Below are positions 9,823 through 17,307 of a DNA stretch of 64,000 bases, piece after piece. This DNA comes from Cupriavidus consociatus (GTDB taxonomy: Bacteria > Pseudomonadota > Gammaproteobacteria > Burkholderiales > Burkholderiaceae), in the NCBI RefSeq assembly GCF_017814975.1, contig NZ_JAGIQA010000017.1:99327-163326 (forward strand), given 5' to 3'. The translations under genes and the position numbers were made by a program. The notes below the pieces were generated by a model. It did no database searches, was not told the DNA's origin, and was given only the letters and a program-made list of their open reading frames with translations. Each line of letters starts with the position of its first letter. Position 1 is the stretch's first letter.

Positions 9823-9950
9823 AGGAATCAGTCACTTTTGCATTGCGCACACCGCGGGGCGAAAGGCTCCCCGGCAATACGCTTTAAACGCATCATACGC
9901 CAAAACAATTGGCCTCACCGGCGCTCTCCCCCAGCCTGTGGGGCAAAAGC

Positions 9951-9976
9951 AAAAAACGAGGCACAAGGCCTCGTTC
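9951..9976 (-). terminator. intrinsic terminator after clpP
   Basis: On the minus strand, stem AACGAGGC/GCCTCGTT with a 5-base loop is followed by a T-run. It lies within the clpP-clpX gap, implying partial termination inside the presumed operon. Confidence 0.8.
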
Positions 9977-10093
9977 AGGTGTAGCCTTCGCGTTTTGGGC
10001 AATGCTGCCGCGCCAAGGCGTTCCGCGCAATGCGGGTTTCCCGGCAGACCGGCATAGCCGCCGTTGCGGATTGCGCCGCGGCGGCCCGTGGCA

Positions 10094-10744
10094 TCAGCCG
10101 CGGCGGGCGATGACCTTGTCCACCAGGCCGTAGTCCACCGCCTGGTCGCCGCTCATGAAGTTGTCGCGATCGGTATCGCGCGCAATCTTCTCGACCGGCT
10201 GGCCGGTCACTTCCGACAGGATGCTGTTCAGCCGCTCGCGCAGGTACAGGATCTCGCGCGCCTGGATTTCGATATCCGAGGCCTGGCCGCGCGCGCCGCC
10301 CAGCGGCTGGTGGATCATGATGCGCGAGTTGGGCAGCGCGAAACGCTTGCCCTTGGCGCCGGCCGCCAGCAGGAAGGCGCCCATGCTCGCCGCCATGCCC
10401 ATGCACAGCGTGGACACGTCCGGCTTGATGAACTGCATGGTGTCGTAGATCGCCAGCCCCGCCGAGACGGAACCGCCCGGCGAGTTGATGTAGAGCGACA
10501 CGTCCTTGTCGGGGTTCTCGCTTTCCAGGAACAGCAGCTGTGCCACCACCAGGTTGGCGGTCTGGTCGTTGACCTCGCCCACCATGAACACCACACGCTC
10601 CTTCAGCAGGCGCGAATAGATGTCATAGGCGCGCTCGCCCCGGCCGGACTGCTCGACGACCATCGGCACCAGCCCCAGGCCCTGGGTTTCCAGTGCCGAA
10701 GCCTGCGTGGTGGCGAGACGGTCAAGCAAATCATTGCGGGTCAT
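10094..10744 (-). CDS. clpP: ATP-dependent Clp protease proteolytic subunit ClpP
   Basis: Barrel-shaped serine protease that degrades polypeptides delivered by ClpX (and ClpA where present). The 216 residues include the oxyanion strand INSPGGSVSAG (86-96), nucleophile Ser120 in GMAASMG and catalytic His145 in RIMIHQPLGG. The catalytic Asp is expected near 194. An upstream in-frame start at 10780 was rejected: the ATG at 10744 has GGAGA seven bases before it and gives the normal family N-terminus. It follows tig by 120 bases that carry a large hairpin. Confidence 0.97.
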   Translation of the reverse strand: MTRNDLLDRLATTQASALETQGLGLVPMVVEQSGRGERAYDIYSRLLKERVVFMVGEVNDQTANLVVAQLLFLESENPDKDVSLYINSPGGSVSAGLAIYDTMQFIKPDVSTLCMGMAASMGAFLLAAGAKGKRFALPNSRIMIHQPLGGARGQASDIEIQAREILYLRERLNSILSEVTGQPVEKIARDTDRDNFMSGDQAVDYGLVDKVIARRG

Positions 10745-10799
10745 GCAGGTTCTCCATGGATTCGTCGGATCGCAAGGCAATCAGTCACTCGGGGCACCG

Positions 10800-10845
10800 G
10801 CCCGCTTTCGCTTGCCTCCGCGCCGTGGCGCGGAAGAAAGCGGGC
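10800..10845. other. two-tier hairpin between tig and clpP
   Basis: Outer arms GCCCGCTTTC and GAAAGCGGGC (10 bp, perfect) enclose a second perfect stem CCGCGC/GCGCGG. No T-run follows, so it looks more like an RNA processing or stability element, or a weak attenuator, than a terminator. Confidence 0.7.
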
Positions 10846-10864
10846 TAGCGGGCTATCCCCGACC

Positions 10865-12223
10865 TCAGGCAGCTTGCTGCTGGTTGCCTTCGGCGGTGAG
10901 TTCCTCGAAGGACACCTTCTTGTCGGTGACCTTGGCCTTGTCGCACACGAAATTTACCACGTTGTTTTCGAGCACGTAGGCTTCCATTTCAGCCAGGCGC
11001 TGCTGGTCGCCGTAGTACCAGCGCATCACTTCCTTCGGGTCTTCGTAGCTCTTGGCGAAGTCTTCGATCTCGGCCTTGATCTGGTCGGCCTTGGCTTCCA
11101 GGCCGTTGGCCTTGACGATCTCGGCCAGGATCAGGCCCAGCTTGACGCGGCGCTCTGCCTGCTGCGTGAACATCTCGGCCGGGATCGGCATGTCTTTGGC
11201 GTTGGGCATGCCACGCTGTTCCAGATCACGGCGGGCCATCTCGACCAGGCGCTCCTGGTCCTGCTCGATCAGGGCCTTCGGCACGTCCAACTCGCTTGCC
11301 TTCAGCAGGGCTTCCATGACCTGGTCCTTCAGCATCGAATGCGTGCGGCGCTTGACTTCACGCTCCAGGTTCTCGCGGATGTCAGCGCGCATCTTCTCGA
11401 CGCTGCCGTCGGCGATGCCCAGCGACTTGGCGAAGGCTTCGTTGATTTCCGGCAGGTGGGCCCACTCGATCTTCTTCAGCGTCACGGTGAACTCGGCGGT
11501 CTTGCCGGCCACTTCCTTGCCGTGGTAGTCCTCCGGGAAGGCCAGCGGGAAGGTCTTGCTCTCGCCCACCTTCAGGCCCAGCGCGGCCTGCTCGAACTCG
11601 GGCAGCATGCGGCCTTCGCCCAGCACGAACGGGAAGTCCTCGGCCTTGCCGCCAGCGAACTCTTCACCGTCGATCTTGCCGACGAAGTCCAGCGTCACGC
11701 GGTCGCCGTTCTGGGCGGTAACGTCGGCACCGCCGTCGCCATGCTCGCCGGCTTCGCCGCGGGTGTGGTAATGCACGCGCTGCTTGCGCAGGATGTCGAC
11801 GGTCTTGTCGACTTCGGCGTCGGTGATCTCGGTGCCGGTGCGGGTGACTTCGGCGGCCGACAGGTCGCCGATCTTCACTTCCGGGTACACCTCGAAGGTG
11901 GCATCGAACGCGACTTCGTCAGCGCCCACGCCTTCGGTCTTGACTTCGAACTTGGGCTGGCCGGCAACCTTGACGTCCTGTTCCTTGGTGATGTCGAAGA
12001 ACTTGCGCGCGGCCTTGTCGAAGCGCACTTCGAACTCGACTTGCTGGCCGTATTGCTTCTCGACCATCTTCATCGGCACCTTGCCCGGACGGAAGCCCGA
12101 CATCTTCACGGTCTTCGACAGGCGAACCAGGCGCTCCTGCTTTTCCTTCTCCACTTCGGCCTTGGGGATGGCCAGGGTCACCTTGCGGTCCAGCTTGCCG
12201 AGGTTCTCAATCACGTTCGACAT
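10865..12223 (-). CDS. tig: trigger factor, ribosome-associated chaperone
   Basis: Binds the ribosome exit tunnel and shields nascent chains; its central domain is an FKBP-type prolyl isomerase. The 452 residues contain the N-terminal ribosome-binding region with the FRPGKVP loop (about 45-51). The PPIase domain follows (about 165-245; VTLDFVGKIDGEEF and the FPEDYHGKEVAGK region), then the helical C-terminal chaperone arms. It is the first gene of tig-clpP-clpX-lon. A possible -10, GATAAT on the minus strand at 12356-12361, would give a leader of about 125 bases; the rest of 12224-12433 shows nothing else I can name. Confidence 0.97.
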   Translation of the reverse strand: MSNVIENLGKLDRKVTLAIPKAEVEKEKQERLVRLSKTVKMSGFRPGKVPMKMVEKQYGQQVEFEVRFDKAARKFFDITKEQDVKVAGQPKFEVKTEGVGADEVAFDATFEVYPEVKIGDLSAAEVTRTGTEITDAEVDKTVDILRKQRVHYHTRGEAGEHGDGGADVTAQNGDRVTLDFVGKIDGEEFAGGKAEDFPFVLGEGRMLPEFEQAALGLKVGESKTFPLAFPEDYHGKEVAGKTAEFTVTLKKIEWAHLPEINEAFAKSLGIADGSVEKMRADIRENLEREVKRRTHSMLKDQVMEALLKASELDVPKALIEQDQERLVEMARRDLEQRGMPNAKDMPIPAEMFTQQAERRVKLGLILAEIVKANGLEAKADQIKAEIEDFAKSYEDPKEVMRWYYGDQQRLAEMEAYVLENNVVNFVCDKAKVTDKKVSFEELTAEGNQQQAA

Positions 12224-12433
12224 GGTCGTAGATCCAATCCAGAAATGTAGTTGTGTTCGTTGGCGCTACCGCTTGCGCTGCGCCATATGCAGCACTGCCT
12301 GGGGCCGCCGCGGCGCGACGGCGCACGGAGGGCTCCGCGCAAACGGAAAACGGGGATTATCGCACGATTTTGGTTCGGTTCCGGCGTTTTTACCCTGAAG
12401 CAGGCCCGGAACCGCTTTCTTACACCCTCGCCG

Positions 12434-14407
12434 CTAGCCCGCCTGGCCGTGGCGCAGCGCGCGCAGCAGCAGGCGTGCAGGGTCGATGGCGTCGGCCAGG
12501 TCGGCCTCGAGCGGCAGCGGCTCGCCTTCGATCTGGCTGGCCAGCAGTTCGGCCCCCAATGCAGCCCACGTGAGGCCGCGCGACGCATAGGCAAGGGCCG
12601 CGTACAGCCCGGGAACACGCGGCAGGTCGCGCAGGTGCGCGCCGCGCAAGGCACCCGCGTGCGCAAATGCCGCCGCTTCGTCGGCGACTTGTCCAATCAG
12701 CGGCAGCCGGTTGTGCGTGACCGTGCGCACGCCGACGTAGCCGGTGAGCGCGGCGGGGTCGATCCCGGCCACCGCGCCGGCCTGGCGCGGCAGCAGGCCA
12801 GCCAGGCGTGCGAGGTTGGCGGCATGCACCTCCGGACGCTCGGCCAGTGGCCCTTCGTCGGGGTCGTAGCTGGAGCCGACGCGGCCCGCGCCGTCCGCGG
12901 CACGCGGCAGCAGGTAGCCGGCGCCCGTGACCACGCAGTCCGGCCAGCCGCCGAGCGCATCGACCTGTGCGGCCGGCAGCGTGGTGAGCTGGCCACGCAC
13001 GCGCCGCATGGTCCAGCGTTGCTGCGGCAGCAGCAGCTGCGCCTCGTGCGCATTGGCCAGCACCAGCACCGGCGCTGACGCCAGCACGCCGCCGTCGGCA
13101 GCAAGCGCGTGCCACTGGTCATCCCCGCGCGCGATGCTTGCCACGCGGCAACCGAAGCGCGCGGCGACGGCATCGCCCGCACGCGCCAGCTGCGCCCTGC
13201 AGACATCGGGGGGCGCAACCCAGCCGCCGGCCGGGAACCACAGCCCCCCTCGCGGCACGCCGGCCCGGTGGGCAGACGCCGCCTCCTCGGCGCTCATCCA
13301 GCGCACGAACGATTCCGGCAGGCCCATGGCAGCGAGCGCGGCGCGCTGGGCCTCGCCCTCGGCTTCGTCCTCGCCGATCTGCAACACGCCGCAGCCGTGC
13401 CAGCCGACCGGATACCCGGCGTCGCGCAGCGCCGCCCAGGCTCGCAGCGCATACTGGTTGCCGGCGCGCGAAAGCCGCGACAGCAGGCTGTCGTCAGCCG
13501 ACAGATGGGCATGCATGGCTGCCGCGCGATGCGCCGAGGTCTGCCGCGCCGGGCCGTCATGGGCATCGAACAGCGTAATGCGCCAGCCGCGCGCAGCCAG
13601 GCGCTCGGTCACGGCACAGCCAGCCAGGCCGGCACCGATCACGATGGCATGCCGGTCGGGCCATTGCGCCGCGAGCGGCGGCGCATGGCGGCGCGACTTC
13701 CACAGCGGACGGAAGCGCGCGACCGTCATGTCGCGCTTGCCACCGAAACCTGGCGCCTTGCTGACTTCGAATCCGACTTCCTTCAGCCCGCGCCGGACAA
13801 ACCCGGCGGCGGTGTAGCTGGCGAGCGTCGCGCCCGGCCGGGCCAGCCGGGCCAGCCCGCGGAACACCGGCGGCGACCACATGTCCGCATTGCGCGCCGG
13901 AGAAAAGCCATCGAGGTAGAAAGCGTCGGCGCCCACGGCCAGCCTGGGCAGCACTTGCCCGGCGTCGCCAAGCGCAAGTGTCAGCACCACTTGCCCCCCG
14001 TCGAAGGCAAGCCGGTGCAGGCCCGGCAGGGCCTCGGGCCATTGCGCCTGAAGTGCCTGCGCCAGTGGCTCCAGCCCTTGCAGGCCGGCATGCAGCCGGA
14101 CCAGGCCCTCGCGCGTGAAGGGATGTTTCTCGATCGAGACGAAATGCAGCGTGCCGCAGCGCCGGGGATCGTCGCGCCACGCCTGCCACGTCGCCAGGAA
14201 ATTCAGCCCCTGGCCGAAGCCGGTCTCGACGATGACGAACTGCCGCTGGCCGGCCCATGCCAGCGGCAGGCCGTTGCCGCCAAGGAAGACATGGGCGGCC
14301 TGCGCCAGCCCGCCTTCGGTGCTGTGGTAGACGTCGTCGTAGCGGGGGGAATACGGGGTGCCTTCGGCAGACAGGATAGGCTCGGCGGGCTCGAGTGCGC
14401 GCGGCAT
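12434..14407 (-). CDS. mnmC: bifunctional tRNA mnm5s2U34 biosynthesis protein MnmC
   Basis: Completes the wobble uridine modification made by MnmE/MnmG. The FAD domain removes the carboxymethyl group and the methyltransferase domain adds the methyl group using SAM. The 657 residues show the N-terminal SAM motif ETGFGQGLNF (61-70) and the DAFYLDGFSPARN segment. The DAO-type FAD motif VIGAGLAGCAV starts near 253, with an oxidoreductase fold to the end. Fusion of both domains is the normal state in many proteobacteria. It is divergent from rlmJ, another RNA methyltransferase gene, across 144 bases, so the two may share a regulatory region. Confidence 0.95.
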   Translation of the reverse strand: MPRALEPAEPILSAEGTPYSPRYDDVYHSTEGGLAQAAHVFLGGNGLPLAWAGQRQFVIVETGFGQGLNFLATWQAWRDDPRRCGTLHFVSIEKHPFTREGLVRLHAGLQGLEPLAQALQAQWPEALPGLHRLAFDGGQVVLTLALGDAGQVLPRLAVGADAFYLDGFSPARNADMWSPPVFRGLARLARPGATLASYTAAGFVRRGLKEVGFEVSKAPGFGGKRDMTVARFRPLWKSRRHAPPLAAQWPDRHAIVIGAGLAGCAVTERLAARGWRITLFDAHDGPARQTSAHRAAAMHAHLSADDSLLSRLSRAGNQYALRAWAALRDAGYPVGWHGCGVLQIGEDEAEGEAQRAALAAMGLPESFVRWMSAEEAASAHRAGVPRGGLWFPAGGWVAPPDVCRAQLARAGDAVAARFGCRVASIARGDDQWHALAADGGVLASAPVLVLANAHEAQLLLPQQRWTMRRVRGQLTTLPAAQVDALGGWPDCVVTGAGYLLPRAADGAGRVGSSYDPDEGPLAERPEVHAANLARLAGLLPRQAGAVAGIDPAALTGYVGVRTVTHNRLPLIGQVADEAAAFAHAGALRGAHLRDLPRVPGLYAALAYASRGLTWAALGAELLASQIEGEPLPLEADLADAIDPARLLLRALRHGQAG

Positions 14408-14551
14408 GGGATACGGATACTTGGGGCCCGGGCGGAAGTGCCGGACATGGGGAGGGGGCGACTCGCGGCGGATGGTAGCATAGCGGCCTTCCCCGCAGTG
14501 GCCACGCCGCCCTGCCCCCGATCCTGCGCCTCAGCGGCGCCCCGCTTCGCC

Positions 14552-15409
14552 ATGCTCAGCTATCGTCACGCCTTCCATGCCGGCAACCATGCCGATGTCC
14601 TCAAACATGCCATCGTCGTGCAGTTGCTCGAGCATCTGACGCAGAAGGACAAGGCGTTCTGGTACATCGACACCCACGCCGGCGCCGGTCTTTACGCGCT
14701 CGAGCACGAGTGGGCGCAGAAAAAGGCCGAGTTCGAGACCGGCATTGCGCCCCTGTGGCAGGCCGCCGCCAGCGGCACCGCACTGCCGCCGCTGCTGGGC
14801 GAGTACCTGGACCAGGTCCGCGCGCTGAACCCGGATGGCAACCTGCGCCATTATCCCGGTTCGCCATGGCTGGCCTGGCAGATGCTGCGCGAGCAGGACC
14901 GGCTGCGCCTGTTCGAGCTGCACAGCACCGAAATCCAGGTGCTGCGCGACAACTTCCGCGGCGCCGGCCGCCGTGTGATGCTGTACGACGGCGACGGCTT
15001 CGGCGGCATCAAGGCGATCCTGCCGCCGCCGCCGCGGCGCGCGCTGGTGCTGGTGGACCCGTCCTACGAAGACAAGCAGGACTACGCCCGCACCGTGCAG
15101 ACCGTGCGCGACGGCCTGGAGCGCTTCGCCACCGGCGTCTACGCGGTCTGGTACCCGCAGGTGCAGCGGCGCGAATCGCTGCAGCTGCCGGTGCAACTGA
15201 AGGCCCTGCCACTGAAGAGCTGGCTGCACGTGACGCTGACCGTCAGGAACCCGGTCGAAGGCGGCCTGGGCTTGCACGGAAGCGGCATGTTCATCGTCAA
15301 CCCGCCGTGGCTGCTGAAGGAGATGCTGCAAGAGGCGATGCCGCTACTGGTCGACCTGCTCGGCCAGGACGACGGCGCGAAGTTCACGCTGGAAGCCGAA
15401 GAGCGGTAG
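14552..15409 (+). CDS. rlmJ: 23S rRNA (adenine-2030-N6)-methyltransferase RlmJ
   Basis: SAM-dependent methyltransferase that modifies A2030 of 23S rRNA before ribosome assembly. The 285-residue protein begins with the family hallmark MLSYRHAFHAGNHADVLKH. It has the SAM-site region DTHAGAG near 46 and the catalytic DPSYE motif (Asp169), equivalent to the DPPY of N6-adenine methyltransferases. Length matches the family. The reading frame is open far upstream into antisense mnmC sequence, but the conserved N-terminus fixes the start at 14552. It converges with the VanZ-like gene 23 bases downstream. Confidence 0.95.
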   Translation: MLSYRHAFHAGNHADVLKHAIVVQLLEHLTQKDKAFWYIDTHAGAGLYALEHEWAQKKAEFETGIAPLWQAAASGTALPPLLGEYLDQVRALNPDGNLRHYPGSPWLAWQMLREQDRLRLFELHSTEIQVLRDNFRGAGRRVMLYDGDGFGGIKAILPPPPRRALVLVDPSYEDKQDYARTVQTVRDGLERFATGVYAVWYPQVQRRESLQLPVQLKALPLKSWLHVTLTVRNPVEGGLGLHGSGMFIVNPPWLLKEMLQEAMPLLVDLLGQDDGAKFTLEAEER

Positions 15410-15432
15410 CGCGACAGGCGCCGCCGCGCAAG

Positions 15433-15804
15433 CTAGCGCGGCAAGCGCCGGCCGCGGCCGCGCCGCAGCCAGTCCAGCGCCAAGCCGGCCAGCAGCCCGC
15501 AGGTGTCCGCCACCAGATCGAGCCAGTCGGCCTCGCGGTAGCCGGTCATGCCCTGCAGCAGCTCGATGACGCCGCCATAGACGACCAGCGCCAGCAGCAG
15601 GGCCAGCCAGTGGCCGGCAAACGCGCGCCGCCCCAGCAGTGCCAGCACACCGAAGGCCAGCAGGTGATTGCTCTTGTCCCAGCCGGTTGTCGGCAGTTGC
15701 GGGGACGGCGGCATCAGCGACAGGGCCAGCACGGCGGCGGCGCAAGCCCAGAACAGCAGGCGCCATGGCGGCGCCTTCAGGGAGGAAATTTGACCAGGGG
15801 GCAT
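15433..15804 (-). CDS. VanZ-like family membrane protein
   Basis: Small integral membrane protein of 123 residues with about four hydrophobic segments. It has the VanZ-like pattern WDKSNHLLAFGVLALLGRR in the middle and ELLQGMTGYREADWLDLVAD, the conserved acidic patch, near the C-terminus. It ends in an Arg-rich tail. The biochemical role is unknown in most family members; VanZ itself affects teicoplanin resistance. The start is uncertain: ATG at 15804 and ATG at 15828 are both possible and neither has a clear ribosome-binding site. It converges with rlmJ. Confidence 0.8.
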   Translation of the reverse strand: MPPGQISSLKAPPWRLLFWACAAAVLALSLMPPSPQLPTTGWDKSNHLLAFGVLALLGRRAFAGHWLALLLALVVYGGVIELLQGMTGYREADWLDLVADTCGLLAGLALDWLRRGRGRRLPR

Positions 15805-15900
15805 GGGACGGGGAGCGCGCCGCCCCATGCGGCACGCGTTGGCAATGCCGACAATATATATCGCCGGCCGGCAGGGCTGGATTCCCCCCGCGCCTTGCGC

Positions 15901-15906
15901 TACAAT
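15901..15906 (+). promoter_or_regulatory. -10 element upstream of tRNA-Leu
   Basis: TACAAT in the context GCTACAATCCG, a form seen before several genes in this window (hpnD, serB, GNAT). It lies about 158 bases before tRNA-Leu and about 70 bases before a terminator-like hairpin. Confidence 0.5.
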
Positions 15907-15911
15907 CCGCA

Positions 15912-16000
15912 GCCTCGTTGCGCTGCAGGCGCATGACCTGCCACGGCAGGCGCCGGCAGAGCGGACCGATGAAGGGCGGGCAGTTCCAGCCGCCTTTTTT
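15912..16000 (+). ncRNA. candidate small RNA or attenuated leader upstream of tRNA-Leu
   Basis: Between the TACAAT at 15901 and tRNA-Leu lies an interval of about 89 bases ending in GGCGG/CCGCC (15975-15994) followed by six T, an intrinsic terminator shape. An inverted repeat CCTGCC/GGCAGG lies inside it. No RNA family is recognised. It could be an independent small RNA or a leader that attenuates tRNA-Leu transcription. Confidence 0.3.
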
Positions 16001-16064
16001 GCTTTCGTGTCTTGCGCAGGCAACGAGCATCGCGGCCGCCCGTCCGGGCTGCGCCGCAAGGACC

Positions 16065-16151
16065 GCGAGGGTGGCGAAATTGGTAGACGCACCAGGTTTA
16101 GGTCCTGACGCCAGCAATGGTGTAGGGGTTCGAGTCCCCTCCCTCGCACCA
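16065..16151 (+). tRNA. tRNA-Leu (anticodon TAG)
   Basis: 87 bases with an encoded CCA, acceptor stem GCGAGGG/CCCTCGC, a long variable arm typical of class II tRNAs, anticodon loop TTTAGGT and T arm GGGGTTCGAGTCCCC. No second tRNA is close by. Confidence 0.97.
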
Positions 16152-16808
16152 TCCGCCCCTTCCTGTGGCGGCGCCAACACATCCGCCGAACGCCAACGCT
16201 GACACTGCCGGAACCGGCCGCGCCGACCGGGCATGGCCAGAAATTCTGCTCAGCGGACAGTCCCTGCGCTTGCGGCGCTCGGCTACGTCGACACGCACTG
16301 ACGCCGGCGGGGCATGCGCATCCCGATGGATTGCACCGGTTCCGGCCGCGCCAGCCTGAGTAGGCTGCCCGAGGAAAAAGTGCGGAGATGCCGGAACAAC
16401 CCGAGCGCATCCGCACGCCGGCGACGCTGACTGCCATGTCGGCGATCCTGGCCCGTGTCGGGCCGAGTCGGAGATGCCCGCAATCGGAGGAACTTTTCAT
16501 CGGCGACATGGGTCTCGCCCCACCGATCGTCAACAGCGAGCCAGGCGTGTGTGACCGCTTGCAAGCCGCCGGACCATGGCCGATGCCAGGAAAGGACTGG
16601 CGCCGCTGGCGCAGGAATGCGCGTTGGCGATCTTCGGTTCGATTGCCCACAGATCGCTGGCGCCGCCGAGTCTCGCGGGAGGTGGTAGAACACCTGAGTG
16701 CCAACGGCTTTCGCAGCTCCTCGCAGCGATCTATGCTGAAGATGTTGGAGCGGTGTTGCGCACTTCGCCGCCCGCTTCAGTCTTCACCTCAGCCCTATCG
16801 GAGGGCAT
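16152..16808. other. gene-poor 657-base stretch after tRNA-Leu
   Basis: Open frames exist on both strands, but none has a recognisable domain, a plausible start with ribosome-binding site, or residue usage like the neighbouring genes. No repeat of the tRNA 3-prime end, which would mark an integration site, was found here. The last bases before 16809 carry the GGAGG of the next gene. It could hold the remnant of a lost gene. Confidence 0.5.
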
Positions 16809-17156
16809 ATGAAAGTTTCTGCCTTGCTGTTGGCCGCGTCGATGGCCGCTGGCTGGTCATCCCTCGCCCAGGCTGCCGGATGCCAGTACGACATGCAGTG
16901 CAAAGGGGAGCGGATCTGCCAGCAAGGGCAGTGCGTGTTCCCTGATGCCGAAGAAACGGCCGAAGCCGGCGGGCCAGCCCCGGCGCAGACCCTCAAGCGC
17001 ACACCGATGCCGCCACCGCCGCGCGGCTGCTGCACGGTGGCAGGCAAGCTCAAGCTGTCGCCGGCTTCGGCCTCCGATACCAGCCTGACCATCGGCGACG
17101 CATGCCAGGGCCTGACCAATTCAGGCAAGCCGGTTCCCGGCACGATCTGCAACTAG
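16809..17156 (+). CDS. small secreted cysteine-rich protein of unknown function
   Basis: 115-residue precursor with a clear signal peptide (1-22, ending LAQA). The mature part has eight cysteines: 25, 31, 37 and 42 form C-x5-C-x5-C-x4-C, followed by a Pro-rich linker (about 56-72) and then 74, 75, 99 and 114. An even number suggests four disulfides in the periplasm or outside the cell. The first cluster resembles the short disulfide knots seen at the N-terminus of some bacterial lipoproteins and in Dickkopf-like modules; this is a pattern resemblance only. GGAGG lies five bases before ATG 16809. It is monocistronic, after a gene-poor stretch, with a hairpin downstream. I do not recognise a function. 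Confidence 0.75.
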   Translation: MKVSALLLAASMAAGWSSLAQAAGCQYDMQCKGERICQQGQCVFPDAEETAEAGGPAPAQTLKRTPMPPPPRGCCTVAGKLKLSPASASDTSLTIGDACQGLTNSGKPVPGTICN

Positions 17157-17188
17157 GCGCGCAGGCTTGGGCGGCAAGCGCCTGAAAG

Positions 17189-17214
17189 TGCCGCGCGCTC
17201 GCCGCGCGGCATTT
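17189..17214 (+). terminator. probable terminator after the cysteine-rich protein gene
   Basis: Perfect 9-bp stem TGCCGCGCG/CGCGCGGCA with a 5-base loop and a short TTT. The T-run is weak, so efficiency is uncertain. Confidence 0.55.
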
Positions 17215-17307
17215 CGCTGCCGGGATCGGCCGGCAGCGACCGAAACCCGGTTGCGCCGGAAAAGCGGATCGCCGCAACGCGGGCCTGAGAGCGCGGCGCC
17301 GCGGCCC

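Noticed and set aside
13109..14551. Upstream extension of rlmJ in the same frame
   Set aside because: The extension is antisense to mnmC and precedes the conserved RlmJ N-terminus.
16388..16945. 185-codon open frame in the gene-poor region after tRNA-Leu
   Set aside because: No ribosome-binding site, odd residue composition, and it overlaps the well-supported secreted-protein gene in another frame.
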